Part shown: positions 54,857-62,988 of the stretch, one piece after another
How the letters are laid out: each line of letters begins with the position of its first letter
How positions within the stretch are numbered: position 1 is the first letter of the stretch
Assembly: GCF_006715565.1 (NCBI RefSeq)
Contig: NZ_VFNL01000001.1
Span: forward strand, 2,976,001 to 3,040,000
Reading direction: 5' to 3'
Length of the DNA: 64,000 nt
From: Microbacterium sp. SLBN-154
Lineage (GTDB): Bacteria > Actinomycetota > Actinomycetes > Actinomycetales > Microbacteriaceae
The notes under the pieces: generated by a model
Seen by the model: only the letters and a program-made list of their open reading frames with translations
What the model was told of the DNA's origin: nothing
The model's database searches: none
Made by a program: the position numbers and the translations under genes

Positions 54857-56014
54857 ATGGTGGATCGGAAGCATCCCGGGCATGTCTTCGATGTCGCGGT
54901 GGTCGGTGGCGGCGCGAGCGGGGCCTCGGCGACCTACCATCTGAGCCGGGCCGGACTCGATGTGGTGCTCCTGGACCGCAACGATCTCAATACCGAGGCG
55001 TCCGGGCGGAATGCGGGAAGTCTCCACGGTCAGATCCAGCACGAGCCCTTCCTGGAGGAGGGTGCCGAGTGGGCGGAGGAATGGCTGCCCGCACTGCGGT
55101 TCCTGGCCGACTCCCTGACGCTCTGGGACGATCTGAGCGACGAACTGGGCACCGATCTGCAGGTGGCGAAGAAGGGCGGCATCCTCGTCGCAGACGACGT
55201 GAGCCAGCTCGCCGCGATCGAGCGGAAGGTCGCGCTCGAGAATCGGATCGGCATTCCCAGTCGGATGCTATCGGCCGACGACCTCCGAGGCCTTGCGCCG
55301 TGGCTCAGCGACACCGTCGTCGGCGGCGAGCTGTGCCCCATCGAGGGGAAGGCGAATCCCCTTCTCGTCGCTCCGGCCTTCGCGCGCCGCGCCGTCGAAG
55401 CGGGAGCCCTGGTGCGCACCCAGACCCCGGCGGTCGGCTTCGATCGCGACGGCGACGCCCGCGTCATCCGGACCCCCGGCGGCGATGTGCGGGCACGACG
55501 CGTCATCCTCGCGGGAGGGGACGGGATGCCGGACCTCGCCCGCCACTTCGACCTCGACCTTCCGATCTCCAGCGGCGCGGTCCAGGTGAGCGTCACCGAG
55601 CGCGTCGATCCGATGGTGGCGCACCTGTTCTACTACGCCGGCGGAAAGCTGACCTTCAAGCAGGCGCAGTCCGGCACCCTGCTCATCGGCGGCGGATGGC
55701 CGGCTCGGCGCAACGCCGCCGGAGAATGGGTCGTCAACCCCGATTCGCTGCGTGCGAACCTCGCGATGGCGATCCGCATCGCGCCGATGATCGCCGACCT
55801 CGCCCTCCTTCGCACCTGGACCGGCATCGGCAACGGAACCCCCGACCACCGGCCGATCATCGGCCCCGTGACGGCCGAGGGCGACGTCATCGTCGGGTTC
55901 TACCCGTACATGGGCTTCACGGCGGCACCCCTCATGGGGCGGATCCTCGCCGATCTGGCCCAGGACAGGGATCCGGGCCTCGACCTCGCGCCGTTCGCTC
56001 CGACCCGATTCTGA
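54857..56014 (+). CDS. HcnC/DadA-type FAD-dependent amine oxidase subunit
   Basis: A 385-residue FAD oxidoreductase: VAVVGGGASGASATYHLSRAG at the N-terminus, RNAGSLHGQIQHEP, and a C-terminal GIGNGTPDHRPIIGP plus GFYPYMGFTAAP for cofactor and active site. It corresponds to the C-terminal half of the locus 1 fusion and to HcnC/D-hydroxyproline dehydrogenase beta. ATG 54857 has no ribosome-binding site, consistent with a leaderless message. Its partner is the fused AB protein at 56045-57760, encoded on the opposite strand, tail to tail. Confidence 0.87.
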   Translation: MVDRKHPGHVFDVAVVGGGASGASATYHLSRAGLDVVLLDRNDLNTEASGRNAGSLHGQIQHEPFLEEGAEWAEEWLPALRFLADSLTLWDDLSDELGTDLQVAKKGGILVADDVSQLAAIERKVALENRIGIPSRMLSADDLRGLAPWLSDTVVGGELCPIEGKANPLLVAPAFARRAVEAGALVRTQTPAVGFDRDGDARVIRTPGGDVRARRVILAGGDGMPDLARHFDLDLPISSGAVQVSVTERVDPMVAHLFYYAGGKLTFKQAQSGTLLIGGGWPARRNAAGEWVVNPDSLRANLAMAIRIAPMIADLALLRTWTGIGNGTPDHRPIIGPVTAEGDVIVGFYPYMGFTAAPLMGRILADLAQDRDPGLDLAPFAPTRF

Positions 56015-56044
56015 GCGGGCAGAGCCCTTCCGGGCCGACGGCTC

Positions 56045-57760
56045 TCACCCCTGGGCGACGTCCCCGAGCGGAACAGGCTTGACCGGAGCCTGCGGGGCGA
56101 ACCCGGAGCGCTCCGCGACGGCGACACCGGTGCGCGCAGCCTGCATCGCCGTGAGGACCGGGCCGCAGTACCGCCCTTGGCACTTCCCCATGCCGGCGCG
56201 CGTGACGCGCTTGACGGCACCGGCCGTGGTGACGCCATCGGTCATCGACTCGGCGAGGTCGCCGTGCGTCGTGCCTTCGCACCGACAGACCACCGTGTCG
56301 GGCCGGGCGAGCTGGTCGGTGAGGACCGGGGCCGCGAACAGCGTGTTCACGGCCCGCTGGAACGCCGCCTGACGGCGCGCGTCCGCCGCCGCCCGGCGGG
56401 GTGCGCCCGACGGCTCGCCGCGAAGGTCGCGGCGGACGGCGGCCGCGGCCAGCTTCGCCTGAGCCTGCGCGAACTTCGCGCCACGCACGCCCGCGGTGTC
56501 GCCGATCGCGAAGACGGACTCGATCGATGTGCGGCCGTCATCGTCGGTCACCGTGCGCAGCGCACCGCGGGCCGCATCTACCTCGTGCCGGCACCCGAGC
56601 GATCGTGCGAGATCGTTCCCCGGGAGGAAGCCGTAGCCGAGGCACACGGCGTCGACGTCGAAGGACCCCAGCTCCCGCGTCATCCGTCCCTCTTCATCGA
56701 TGCGTCCGATGTTCGCGCGGGAGACACCGTCTGCGGGGTCCCCCTCGAGTCCCACCACTGCCGCGCCGGTGATGATCGGAACGCGGCGCGCCGTCAACTC
56801 GGCGAGGTAGCGCACACCGTCGGCGGTGAGACCGGGGACGGCGAGGGCCATGCGCGCGACCGCGGCTGCGCGAAGCGGCGAGAAGATCCGGGCGGCCTCC
56901 ACCAGTGCGACGACGTTCACTCCCCCGCGCGACAGCTCAGCGGCCAGCTGGACATTCAGCGGCCCGTTCCCCGCCACGAGGACACGGTCGCCGGGAGAGA
57001 CCTGATAGGACCGCAGCAGGGTCTGGCCCGCACCCGTGGTCATGACACCCGGGAGGGTCCACCCCGGGATCGGGACGCCGCGCTCGTAGGCACCGGCGGC
57101 GATCACCACGCGCCGGGGGCGGATGATCCAGCGCTCCCGCTCCGACCGAGCGAGGAAGCGGTCCGGCTCGAAGGCCGCCCACACCGTGGTGCCGAGGAGC
57201 GTGCGCACCCCCGCGGTCTGAGCCGCGCGGATCAACCGGCGACCCGCGGTGTACTGGCCGTCCAGACGGTCCTCGTCGACGCGGAACGCCGGGTCGGGCT
57301 GCTTGTAGTACTGCCCTCCGAGCTTCGGACGATCGTCGACCAGCAGCACATCCAGGCCCGCCTCGGCCAGATCTGTCGCGACGACGAGTCCCGCGGGCCC
57401 GGCCCCGATGACGAGGACGTCGGGCGCGATCTCGGTCTCGGGCCGCGCCTGGGCCGCCCCGGCGGGAACCCGACGCCGGGGCGGTTGGGTCTCGACGATC
57501 TGTCCGTCCCGCGCGGGGGTCATGCAGGCGAGCCGGGCGTCCTCGCCGTCGATGCGCACCGCGCACTCGTGACACACGCCCATGCCGCACCAGACCCCGC
57601 GCCGACCGCCCGCGTCATCGGCGCGATTGCCCCGCTCCCCCGCCGCGACCATCGCGCTGGCGACCGAGTCGGTGGCGGTGACGGGCACGGTGCGGCCGTC
57701 GAAGCACAGCGCGCCGTCGCCGTCGGCGTCGCCTCCGATGCCGGGGGTGGTCACTCTCAT
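56045..57760 (-). CDS. Fused HcnA-HcnB type dehydrogenase subunit
   Basis: A 571-residue fusion. Residues about 15-90 form a 2Fe-2S domain (CGMGVCHEC, then LACMTP); from about 110 an HcnB-type FAD/NAD oxidoreductase (VLVIGAGPAGLVVATDLAEAG, KLGGQYYKQPDP), ending in a BFD-like 2Fe-2S domain (VVCRCEGTTHGD and KCQGRYCG). It is the alpha-type chain of an HcnABC/opine-oxidase-like dehydrogenase whose C subunit is at 54857-56014. ATG 57760 with GAGGAGG upstream is chosen; the ATG at 57799 would place operator pair E inside the gene and adds a non-conserved leader. Confidence 0.88.
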   Translation of the reverse strand: MRVTTPGIGGDADGDGALCFDGRTVPVTATDSVASAMVAAGERGNRADDAGGRRGVWCGMGVCHECAVRIDGEDARLACMTPARDGQIVETQPPRRRVPAGAAQARPETEIAPDVLVIGAGPAGLVVATDLAEAGLDVLLVDDRPKLGGQYYKQPDPAFRVDEDRLDGQYTAGRRLIRAAQTAGVRTLLGTTVWAAFEPDRFLARSERERWIIRPRRVVIAAGAYERGVPIPGWTLPGVMTTGAGQTLLRSYQVSPGDRVLVAGNGPLNVQLAAELSRGGVNVVALVEAARIFSPLRAAAVARMALAVPGLTADGVRYLAELTARRVPIITGAAVVGLEGDPADGVSRANIGRIDEEGRMTRELGSFDVDAVCLGYGFLPGNDLARSLGCRHEVDAARGALRTVTDDDGRTSIESVFAIGDTAGVRGAKFAQAQAKLAAAAVRRDLRGEPSGAPRRAAADARRQAAFQRAVNTLFAAPVLTDQLARPDTVVCRCEGTTHGDLAESMTDGVTTAGAVKRVTRAGMGKCQGRYCGPVLTAMQAARTGVAVAERSGFAPQAPVKPVPLGDVAQG

Positions 57761-57778
57761 CCGGGCCTCCTCTGCCTC

Positions 57779-57812
57779 GTTCGCAGGACGCACGTTCATT
57801 CGCCATACGAAC
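57779..57812. promoter_or_regulatory. Tandem 15-bp operator pair E
   Basis: GTTCGCAGGACGCAC (57779-57793) and ATTCGCCATACGAAC (57798-57812), four bases apart. A -10-like TATGCT at 57822-57827 follows for the plus strand, the same hexamer as at pair A. The pair controls the divergent HcnAB-type and SDR genes. Confidence 0.72.
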
Positions 57813-57864
57813 CGGATCCATTATGCTTGGTCCTGAGGTCCCGCGACCGTTCCTGGAGGCAATC

Positions 57865-57921
57865 ATGACTCGTCCGCCTGCTGATCTTCCCCAGCCCGAC
57901 GGCGTCGGCGGTCGCCGATGA
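57865..57921 (+). CDS. Short leader ORF coupled to SDR 3 (18 codons)
   Basis: ATG 57865, preceded by a good TGGAGGC ribosome-binding site, opens an 18-residue frame (MTRPPADLPQPDGVGGRR). Its TGA overlaps the ATG of the next gene as ATGA, and the SDR itself has no clear ribosome-binding site. It may serve to load ribosomes for the SDR, or may be a leader or a remnant. No homology expected at this length. Confidence 0.45.
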   Translation: MTRPPADLPQPDGVGGRR

Positions 57922-58682
57922 ACGAGCTGGCGGGACGGACCATCCTCGTCACGGGCGCTTCCGGCGGCATCGGCCGCGCAACGGTCGAGCGACTCGCCTC
58001 CACCGGCGCCCGGGTCATCGGGCATTGCCGCTCGAATCCCGAGGGGGCCCGCAAAGCCATCGCCGATTTCCCGGACGGAACCGCCACGGTCGTCCAGGCC
58101 GACCTCGCCGACCCGCAGGGCGCATCCGAACTGTGGCAGACCGCGCTGGACTGGGCGGGGCGGATCGACGTGGTGGTCCTGAACGCGGCGATCATGCCCA
58201 AGGTCGAGCTCGATGACACCGACGACGCGTGGAACGACACCTTCGAACAGGCCCTGCAGGTCAACACCCTCAGCCAGCTCACGCTCATCCGAAGGTCGCT
58301 GGCGCACTTCTTGACCGAGGGCGGCGGCACGATCGTGGGACTCAGCAGCTGGGTGACACAGCGGGGAGCGGGCAACCCGAACCTCGTCGCCTACGCCGCC
58401 TCGAAGGCGGCGACCGCTGCGGCGCTGAAGACGGTCGCCCGCGCGTACGCGGCGGACGGCGTTCTCACCTACCTCATCGCCCCCGGCGCCGTGGACACTG
58501 CGATGTCCGCGTCGGCGGGAGCCGACCGCGGCGGGCGGGACGCCGTGCTGCAGACGCTCGCGATGGGCGAGATGGTGCCGCCGGCCGAGATCGCCGAGCT
58601 CGTCGCGCTGCTGGCCGGCGGCCGGGTTCGCCACCTGAGCGGCGCCACGCTCGACGTCAACGGGGCCACCTACGTGCGCTGA
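57918..58682 (+). CDS. Short-chain dehydrogenase/reductase (SDR 3)
   Basis: A 254-residue classical SDR: TGASGGIGRATVERL for the cofactor, NAAIMPK, catalytic serine in LSSWVTQ and YAASK near residue 158, ending VNGATYVR. It is the paralogue of SDR 2 at 26070-26828. ATG 57918 overlaps the stop of a short leader frame, suggesting coupled translation. It converges with SDR 4, the stops being 10 bp apart. Substrate unknown. Confidence 0.87.
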   Translation: MNELAGRTILVTGASGGIGRATVERLASTGARVIGHCRSNPEGARKAIADFPDGTATVVQADLADPQGASELWQTALDWAGRIDVVVLNAAIMPKVELDDTDDAWNDTFEQALQVNTLSQLTLIRRSLAHFLTEGGGTIVGLSSWVTQRGAGNPNLVAYAASKAATAAALKTVARAYAADGVLTYLIAPGAVDTAMSASAGADRGGRDAVLQTLAMGEMVPPAEIAELVALLAGGRVRHLSGATLDVNGATYVR

Positions 58683-58692
58683 GCTGCGGATC

Positions 58693-59361
58693 TCAGCGGG
58701 AGCCGACGCCCTCTTCGATGCGTTCGATGACGCTCCACCCCGAGTCGATCACCACGAGGGCGCCGGTGACGTGCCGTGACACGTCCGACGCGAGGAAGCG
58801 CAGCGCCGTCTCATCCTGATCGCCGGCGGGCGCCAGGGCGTTCACCCGCACGCCGTGGGGCTCGAGCTCCTGAGCGAACTCACGCACCATCTGGTTGATC
58901 GCCTCCGAGGACATCGCGCGCGTGCCACGTTCTCCACCCGTCGCGGCGCGCGACCCCGAGTAGGCGATGATCGACCCGCGACCCCGGGCGGCCATTGCGG
59001 GAGCGAAATGGCGAAGCGCTGCCCAGCACGACGCGACCTCGGCGGTGAACGCATCGACGAGGTCCTGTTCCATGAACATCGGAGCAGCCGTGGTCGATCC
59101 GGCATCGGCGCAGTGGATCAGCACCTCGGTGTCGTCGAACTCCGCAGCCAGCCGCTGCACGTGGGTGCCGTCGGTGACGTCGGCTGCCCGCACCTGGAAG
59201 CGGTCATCGGCCCCGAAGGCGGCCTCGAGCTGCGCGACATCCTCGTCGGCGACGATCACGCGCGCCCCGTGCCCGGCCAACGCGTGCGCCGCCGAGCGCC
59301 CCATGGCACCCGCGGCACCGAGGACCAGCACGGTGCGGCCGGTCAGGTCAGGGGCGGACAT
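58693..59361 (-). CDS. Atypical SDR lacking the YxxxK catalytic motif (SDR 4)
   Basis: A 222-residue SDR-fold protein with a normal cofactor motif (LGAAGAMGRSAAHALAG) and GSIIAYSGSRA holding the serine. The catalytic tyrosine and lysine position reads RAMSSEAINQMVREFA, so both appear replaced (Y to A, K to E by simple alignment). The C-terminus LVVIDSGWS is like enoyl-ACP/glucose-type SDRs. It may bind rather than turn over its ligand, or use another mechanism. It is expressed from operator pair F. Confidence 0.78.
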   Translation of the reverse strand: MSAPDLTGRTVLVLGAAGAMGRSAAHALAGHGARVIVADEDVAQLEAAFGADDRFQVRAADVTDGTHVQRLAAEFDDTEVLIHCADAGSTTAAPMFMEQDLVDAFTAEVASCWAALRHFAPAMAARGRGSIIAYSGSRAATGGERGTRAMSSEAINQMVREFAQELEPHGVRVNALAPAGDQDETALRFLASDVSRHVTGALVVIDSGWSVIERIEEGVGSR

Positions 59362-59411
59362 GCCGCATCCGTTGGTCGCCGCGTGTGATCACCGAAGTAT
59401 CCTCGCCTCTT

Positions 59412-59445
59412 GTTCGCTTACCGCACACACGTTCACTGTGCGATC
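59412..59445. promoter_or_regulatory. Tandem 15-bp operator pair F
   Basis: GTTCGCTTACCGCAC (59412-59426) and GTTCACTGTGCGATC (59431-59445), four bases apart. They lie in the 129-bp gap before the minus-strand SDR 4 gene, after the end of the amino-acid transporter operon. Confidence 0.68.
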
Positions 59446-59490
59446 GCCTTCCCCTATCTTGCACGAGAACCACCGGGGCCGCATCTCTGA

Positions 59491-60303
59491 TCATGTGAAG
59501 GGCTCGCCCGCGTCCTCCGCAGAGCGCGTGTCGAGGATTCGGGAGAGGAAGCGTCGCGTGCGCTCCTCGACGGGATGATCGAGCACCTCGACGGCGCTGC
59601 CGCTCTCGACGATCCGTCCGTCGTCCATGAACACCACCCGGTCGGCGACCTCCCGTGCGAACTCGATCTCATGCGTGACGACGATCATCGTCAACCCCTC
59701 GGACGCGAGGCGGCGCATGACCGAGAGCACCTCCCCGACGGTTTCAGGATCAAGGGCCGAGGTGGGCTCGTCGAAGAGCATGACGCGCGGGCGCATGGCC
59801 AGAGCCCGAGCGATCGCCGCGCGCTGTTGCTGGCCGCCCGAGAGCTGGCGGGGGTAGGCAGACTCCTTGCCGCTGAGCTGCACCCACTCCAGCAGTTGAC
59901 GCGCATGGGTCTCCGCCTCGGCCCGTGGGGTGCGCAGAACCTGAATGGGAGCTTCGACGATGTTCTGCAGCACCGTCATGTGACCGAACAGATTGAAGTT
60001 CTGGAACACCATGCCGATCTCGGTGCGCTGACGCGCGAGCTCCGCCGGGGCGATCTCGACGAGATGTCCTCGGCTCTCACGAACCCCCACCGGCTCGTCA
60101 CCGAGCCACACGACCCCCGCGGTCGGGGTCTCGAGGTGGTTGATGCAGCGCAGGAGCGTGGATTTTCCCGACCCGGACGGGCCGATCACACAGACGACCT
60201 CGCCGCGGAAGACCTCGAGATCCACCGCATGGAGAACCGCAAGCGAGCCGAAGCTCTTGCTCACCGACTGCAGGCGGATGACCGGATCGACGATCGTTGT
60301 CAT
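59491..60303 (-). CDS. Amino-acid ABC transporter ATP-binding protein (locus 2)
   Basis: A 270-residue GlnQ/HisP-type ATPase: Walker [11 protein letters not shown]-loop [11 protein letters not shown], signature LSGGQQQR, Walker [15 protein letters not shown], and [25 protein letters not shown] 60303 overlaps the permease stop. It is the last gene of the three-gene transporter operon of locus 2, a parallel of the one at 21690-24170. Confidence 0.91.
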   Translation of the reverse strand: MTTIVDPVIRLQSVSKSFGSLAVLHAVDLEVFRGEVVCVIGPSGSGKSTLLRCINHLETPTAGVVWLGDEPVGVRESRGHLVEIAPAELARQRTEIGMVFQNFNLFGHMTVLQNIVEAPIQVLRTPRAEAETHARQLLEWVQLSGKESAYPRQLSGGQQQRAAIARALAMRPRVMLFDEPTSALDPETVGEVLSVMRRLASEGLTMIVVTHEIEFAREVADRVVFMDDGRIVESGSAVEVLDHPVEERTRRFLSRILDTRSAEDAGEPFT

Positions 60304-61325
60304 ACGGGCGTCTTCTCTTTCGGCGCCGAAGCGGGGGTGGTAGTGGTGGTGCGGGGCAGCAGCTTGCGCAGCTTCTGCACGTAGGTGTCGGGAGCGCTGC
60401 GGGTCGCACCACGTGCGTAGTACTTCTCGATGTAGTGCTGCCCGATCGAGAGCACGGTGGTCATCACGAGGTACCAGATGCACGCCACCACCAGAAGCGG
60501 AATGGTCTCGAAAGTGCGGGCGTAGATCACCTGGACGGTGTAGAGGAGCTCACTGATGGCGACGATGCTCACCAGGCTCGTTCCCTTGAGCATCGAGATC
60601 ACCTGGTTGCCGGTCGGTGGGACGATGACCCGCATCGCCTGCGGCAGCACGATGCGCCGCATCGCCCGACGACGCGACATGCCGAGCGCAGCAGCAGCCT
60701 CGCTCTGGCCCTGATCGACCGACTGGATGCCGGCACGGATGATCTCGGACATGTAGGCACCCTCGTTCAGCCCGAGCCCGAGCAGCGCGGCGATGAGAGA
60801 GCTGATCACGGTGTTGGTGTCCCATTCGAACCACTGTGGGCCGAAGGGGATCCCGAGGGTGAGCTTGGGAAGGAAGCTGGCGAGGTTGTACCAGAACAGC
60901 AGCTGCACCAGCAGTGGCGTTCCGCGGAAGAGCCAGATGTAACCGTCGGCGGCCACGTTGAACAGGAGGCTGTTGGAGATCTTCATCAGGGCGAGGATCA
61001 ACCCGATGAGGCACCCGAGCACCATCGCGACCGCGGTGAGGAACAGGGTCAGGCCGACCCCCTGAAGCACACGGGCACTGAACAGGTACTCTCCGACGAC
61101 ATCCCACCGCATGGCATCGGCGGTGAGGAACTTCGAGATGATCTCGAGCACGAACAACACCAGCAGGATGCGCAGCGCCCATCCCGCGACCTTCAGTGTG
61201 ATCTGGCGCCCCGTGGTGGTCCGCACCCGCGGCCCATCCGGACCTCGGCCGATCTGCAGCGTCGCCGTCAGCGGCCCCCGGCTCCGACGCTCGTCGGGCG
61301 CCTCGTCTGTGCCGGTCGAGGTCAC
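60300..61325 (-). CDS. Amino-acid ABC transporter permease (locus 2)
   Basis: A 341-residue HisM-type permease. A long charged N-terminal part precedes the first membrane segment (about residue 35), followed by five segments and the coupling loop [24 protein letters not shown] 61325 overlaps the binding-protein stop (GTGA). The N-terminal and C-terminal tails are longer than in the locus 1 permease. Confidence 0.9.
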   Translation of the reverse strand: MTSTGTDEAPDERRSRGPLTATLQIGRGPDGPRVRTTTGRQITLKVAGWALRILLVLFVLEIISKFLTADAMRWDVVGEYLFSARVLQGVGLTLFLTAVAMVLGCLIGLILALMKISNSLLFNVAADGYIWLFRGTPLLVQLLFWYNLASFLPKLTLGIPFGPQWFEWDTNTVISSLIAALLGLGLNEGAYMSEIIRAGIQSVDQGQSEAAAALGMSRRRAMRRIVLPQAMRVIVPPTGNQVISMLKGTSLVSIVAISELLYTVQVIYARTFETIPLLVVACIWYLVMTTVLSIGQHYIEKYYARGATRSAPDTYVQKLRKLLPRTTTTTPASAPKEKTPV

Positions 61326-62257
61326 TGCTCAACGCTCGGGTTGACGACCGCCTCATCGAGGAGGCCGAAATCGACATCCCAGCTGGTCATGATCGCCTCG
61401 TACGTACCGTCCTCGATCAGCTGGTTCACCGCCGCCGCGATGGCCTCGGTCATCCCGGACTCCTTACCCACGGCTACGCCTTCGAGGTTCGGCTGGTAGT
61501 CCAGCGGCTGGATCTCGAGACCTTCGGCGCTGCTGTCCTCGCGCAGCAGCCACGAGAGCTGTCCCTTCGCGGTCATGAACGCGTCGATCCGGTCCGAGCT
61601 GACGGCCAGGATCGCCGCGCCCTGCTGCGGGAAGGAGTCGATGGTCGGAGCAGGCTCCCCGGCGTCTTCGCAGATGGCGACGATCTCCTCGATCTGGATG
61701 AGGAACGCCGAGCCCGCCAAGGCCCCGACCCGCAGGCCGCACAGGTCCTCCGGGGTGCTGATGTCCAGGCCCGCGCCCTCACTCGTGATGACCCCGGTCG
61801 TGCTCTCGTGCACGGCGACGATGTCGACGACGTCGAGTCGCTCCTGCGTGACGATGATCGACGCCCACGAGCTGTCGAACCGGCCGTTCTCGATCCCCGG
61901 GATGAATGTGTCGAATGCACCCGACACCTCGGCGGTGTACTCCAATCCGAGGAGCGCTGCAGCCGCGCGACCGAGGTCAGGACCCCACCCGGCGATCTCG
62001 TCATTCTCGTCGAGGAACGTGTCCGCGGGGGCGTTGTCGAACTGGATGGCCGTGAGAGTTCCACGATCGGCGACGTCGTCGGGCACGAGCGCGGCGAGCT
62101 CGTCGTTCGTCTCGATCGCGACCCCGGCGACCTCGATCGCGAGGTCCGAACCGCCCGCGTCTTCGGCGGATTCCGACGTGCAGCCCGTGAGTGCGAGCCC
62201 GAGGGCGGAGAAGGCGGCAAGGCCGACGAGAACGCGGCGGGAGACGGAGGTGTTCAT
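61322..62257 (-). CDS. Amino-acid ABC transporter substrate-binding lipoprotein (locus 2)
   Basis: A 311-residue SBP_bac_3 lipoprotein: lipobox LTGC near residue 25, then GWGPDLGRAAAALLGLEY and DTFIPGIENGRFDSSWASI. GAAGGAGC before ATG 62257 supports the start. It is first in the operon controlled by pair G. It is not closely similar to the locus 1 binding protein, so the ligands may differ. Confidence 0.89.
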   Translation of the reverse strand: MNTSVSRRVLVGLAAFSALGLALTGCTSESAEDAGGSDLAIEVAGVAIETNDELAALVPDDVADRGTLTAIQFDNAPADTFLDENDEIAGWGPDLGRAAAALLGLEYTAEVSGAFDTFIPGIENGRFDSSWASIIVTQERLDVVDIVAVHESTTGVITSEGAGLDISTPEDLCGLRVGALAGSAFLIQIEEIVAICEDAGEPAPTIDSFPQQGAAILAVSSDRIDAFMTAKGQLSWLLREDSSAEGLEIQPLDYQPNLEGVAVGKESGMTEAIAAAVNQLIEDGTYEAIMTSWDVDFGLLDEAVVNPSVEQ

Positions 62258-62298
62258 CGAAAGTTGCTCCTTCAAGACGTGACGACGGGGGCGGAAGT

Positions 62299-62332
62299 GT
62301 GCGTAATACGCACGAGTGTTCACTATGCGTTC
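62299..62332. promoter_or_regulatory. Tandem 15-bp operator pair G
   Basis: GTGCGTAATACGCAC (62299-62313), a perfect palindrome apart from its central base, and GTTCACTATGCGTTC (62318-62332), four bases apart. It is upstream of the minus-strand amino-acid transporter operon. It is the most symmetric copy of the element. Confidence 0.72.
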
Positions 62333-62371
62333 ATTGAAGTCAACACATCAGCCAGCGGTGCGGCGCCGGGA

Positions 62372-62866
62372 TCAGCGGAACGAGTCGACGACGGCGTTGC
62401 GGTGGTAGTCGAAGATGATGTTCGTCCGCGTCGAAGCCACGCGCTCATGACCGGAGATCTGCTCGACGACGAATCGTCGCAGCGCCGAGGAGTCGGTCAC
62501 CGCGACGTGGACGATGAAGTCGTCGGCGCCGCCGAGGAAGAACACCTGCACGACTTCGGCGAGCGAGCGGGTGTGCTCGGCGAAATCGGTGATGCTCGCC
62601 TGACGCGCACCGGGCCGGAGCGTCACCCCGACCAGCGCCTGCAGGGCTACGCCGAGCCTGGCCTGGGCGACGCTCGCGGTGAACGACGAGATGACGCCGC
62701 GATCGATGAGCCCCCGGAGGCGTGTGTGAGCGGTGGACGGGGCGACACCGACCCGCTCCGCCAGTGCGGCGTTGGTGATCCTGCCGTCCGCCGTGACCGC
62801 CTCGAGGATCCGGCGATCGAGCTCGTCCAGCGGAACAGGCTGTGGATCGTTCGGCTCGCGCGTCAT
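62372..62866 (-). CDS. Lrp/AsnC-family regulator, probable AldR
   Basis: A 164-residue Lrp protein: HTH about residues 15-60 (LDELDRRILEAVTADGRIT, then AALAERVGVAPSTAHTRLRGLI) and a RAM domain (FFLGGADDFIVHVAV). ATG 62866 has a strong AAGGAGGT. It is divergent from the alanine dehydrogenase gene, as aldR is in mycobacteria, where it controls ald in response to L-alanine. A 27-bp dyad in the gap would be its operator. Confidence 0.88.
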   Translation of the reverse strand: MTREPNDPQPVPLDELDRRILEAVTADGRITNAALAERVGVAPSTAHTRLRGLIDRGVISSFTASVAQARLGVALQALVGVTLRPGARQASITDFAEHTRSLAEVVQVFFLGGADDFIVHVAVTDSSALRRFVVEQISGHERVASTRTNIIFDYHRNAVVDSFR

Positions 62867-62920
62867 CCGAGACCTCCTTCTTCGGTGCAAACCCGCCGAA
62901 CAGCATGATCTGCCGAATCT

Positions 62921-62947
62921 TCATCGGAAGGACTGCCCTTCTGATGA
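62921..62947. promoter_or_regulatory. Dyad overlapping the ald promoter
   Basis: TCATCGGAAGG and CCTTCTGATGA, separated by ACTGC, form an 11-bp dyad with one mismatch. It overlaps a -35-like TTCTGA (62939-62944), which is 17 bp from a -10-like TATTCA (62962-62967). The placement suits an operator for the divergent Lrp/AldR-type protein. Confidence 0.6.
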
Positions 62948-62988
62948 CTTTTCTCCAACACTATTCATCAACTGCGAAAGGAGCTGTG

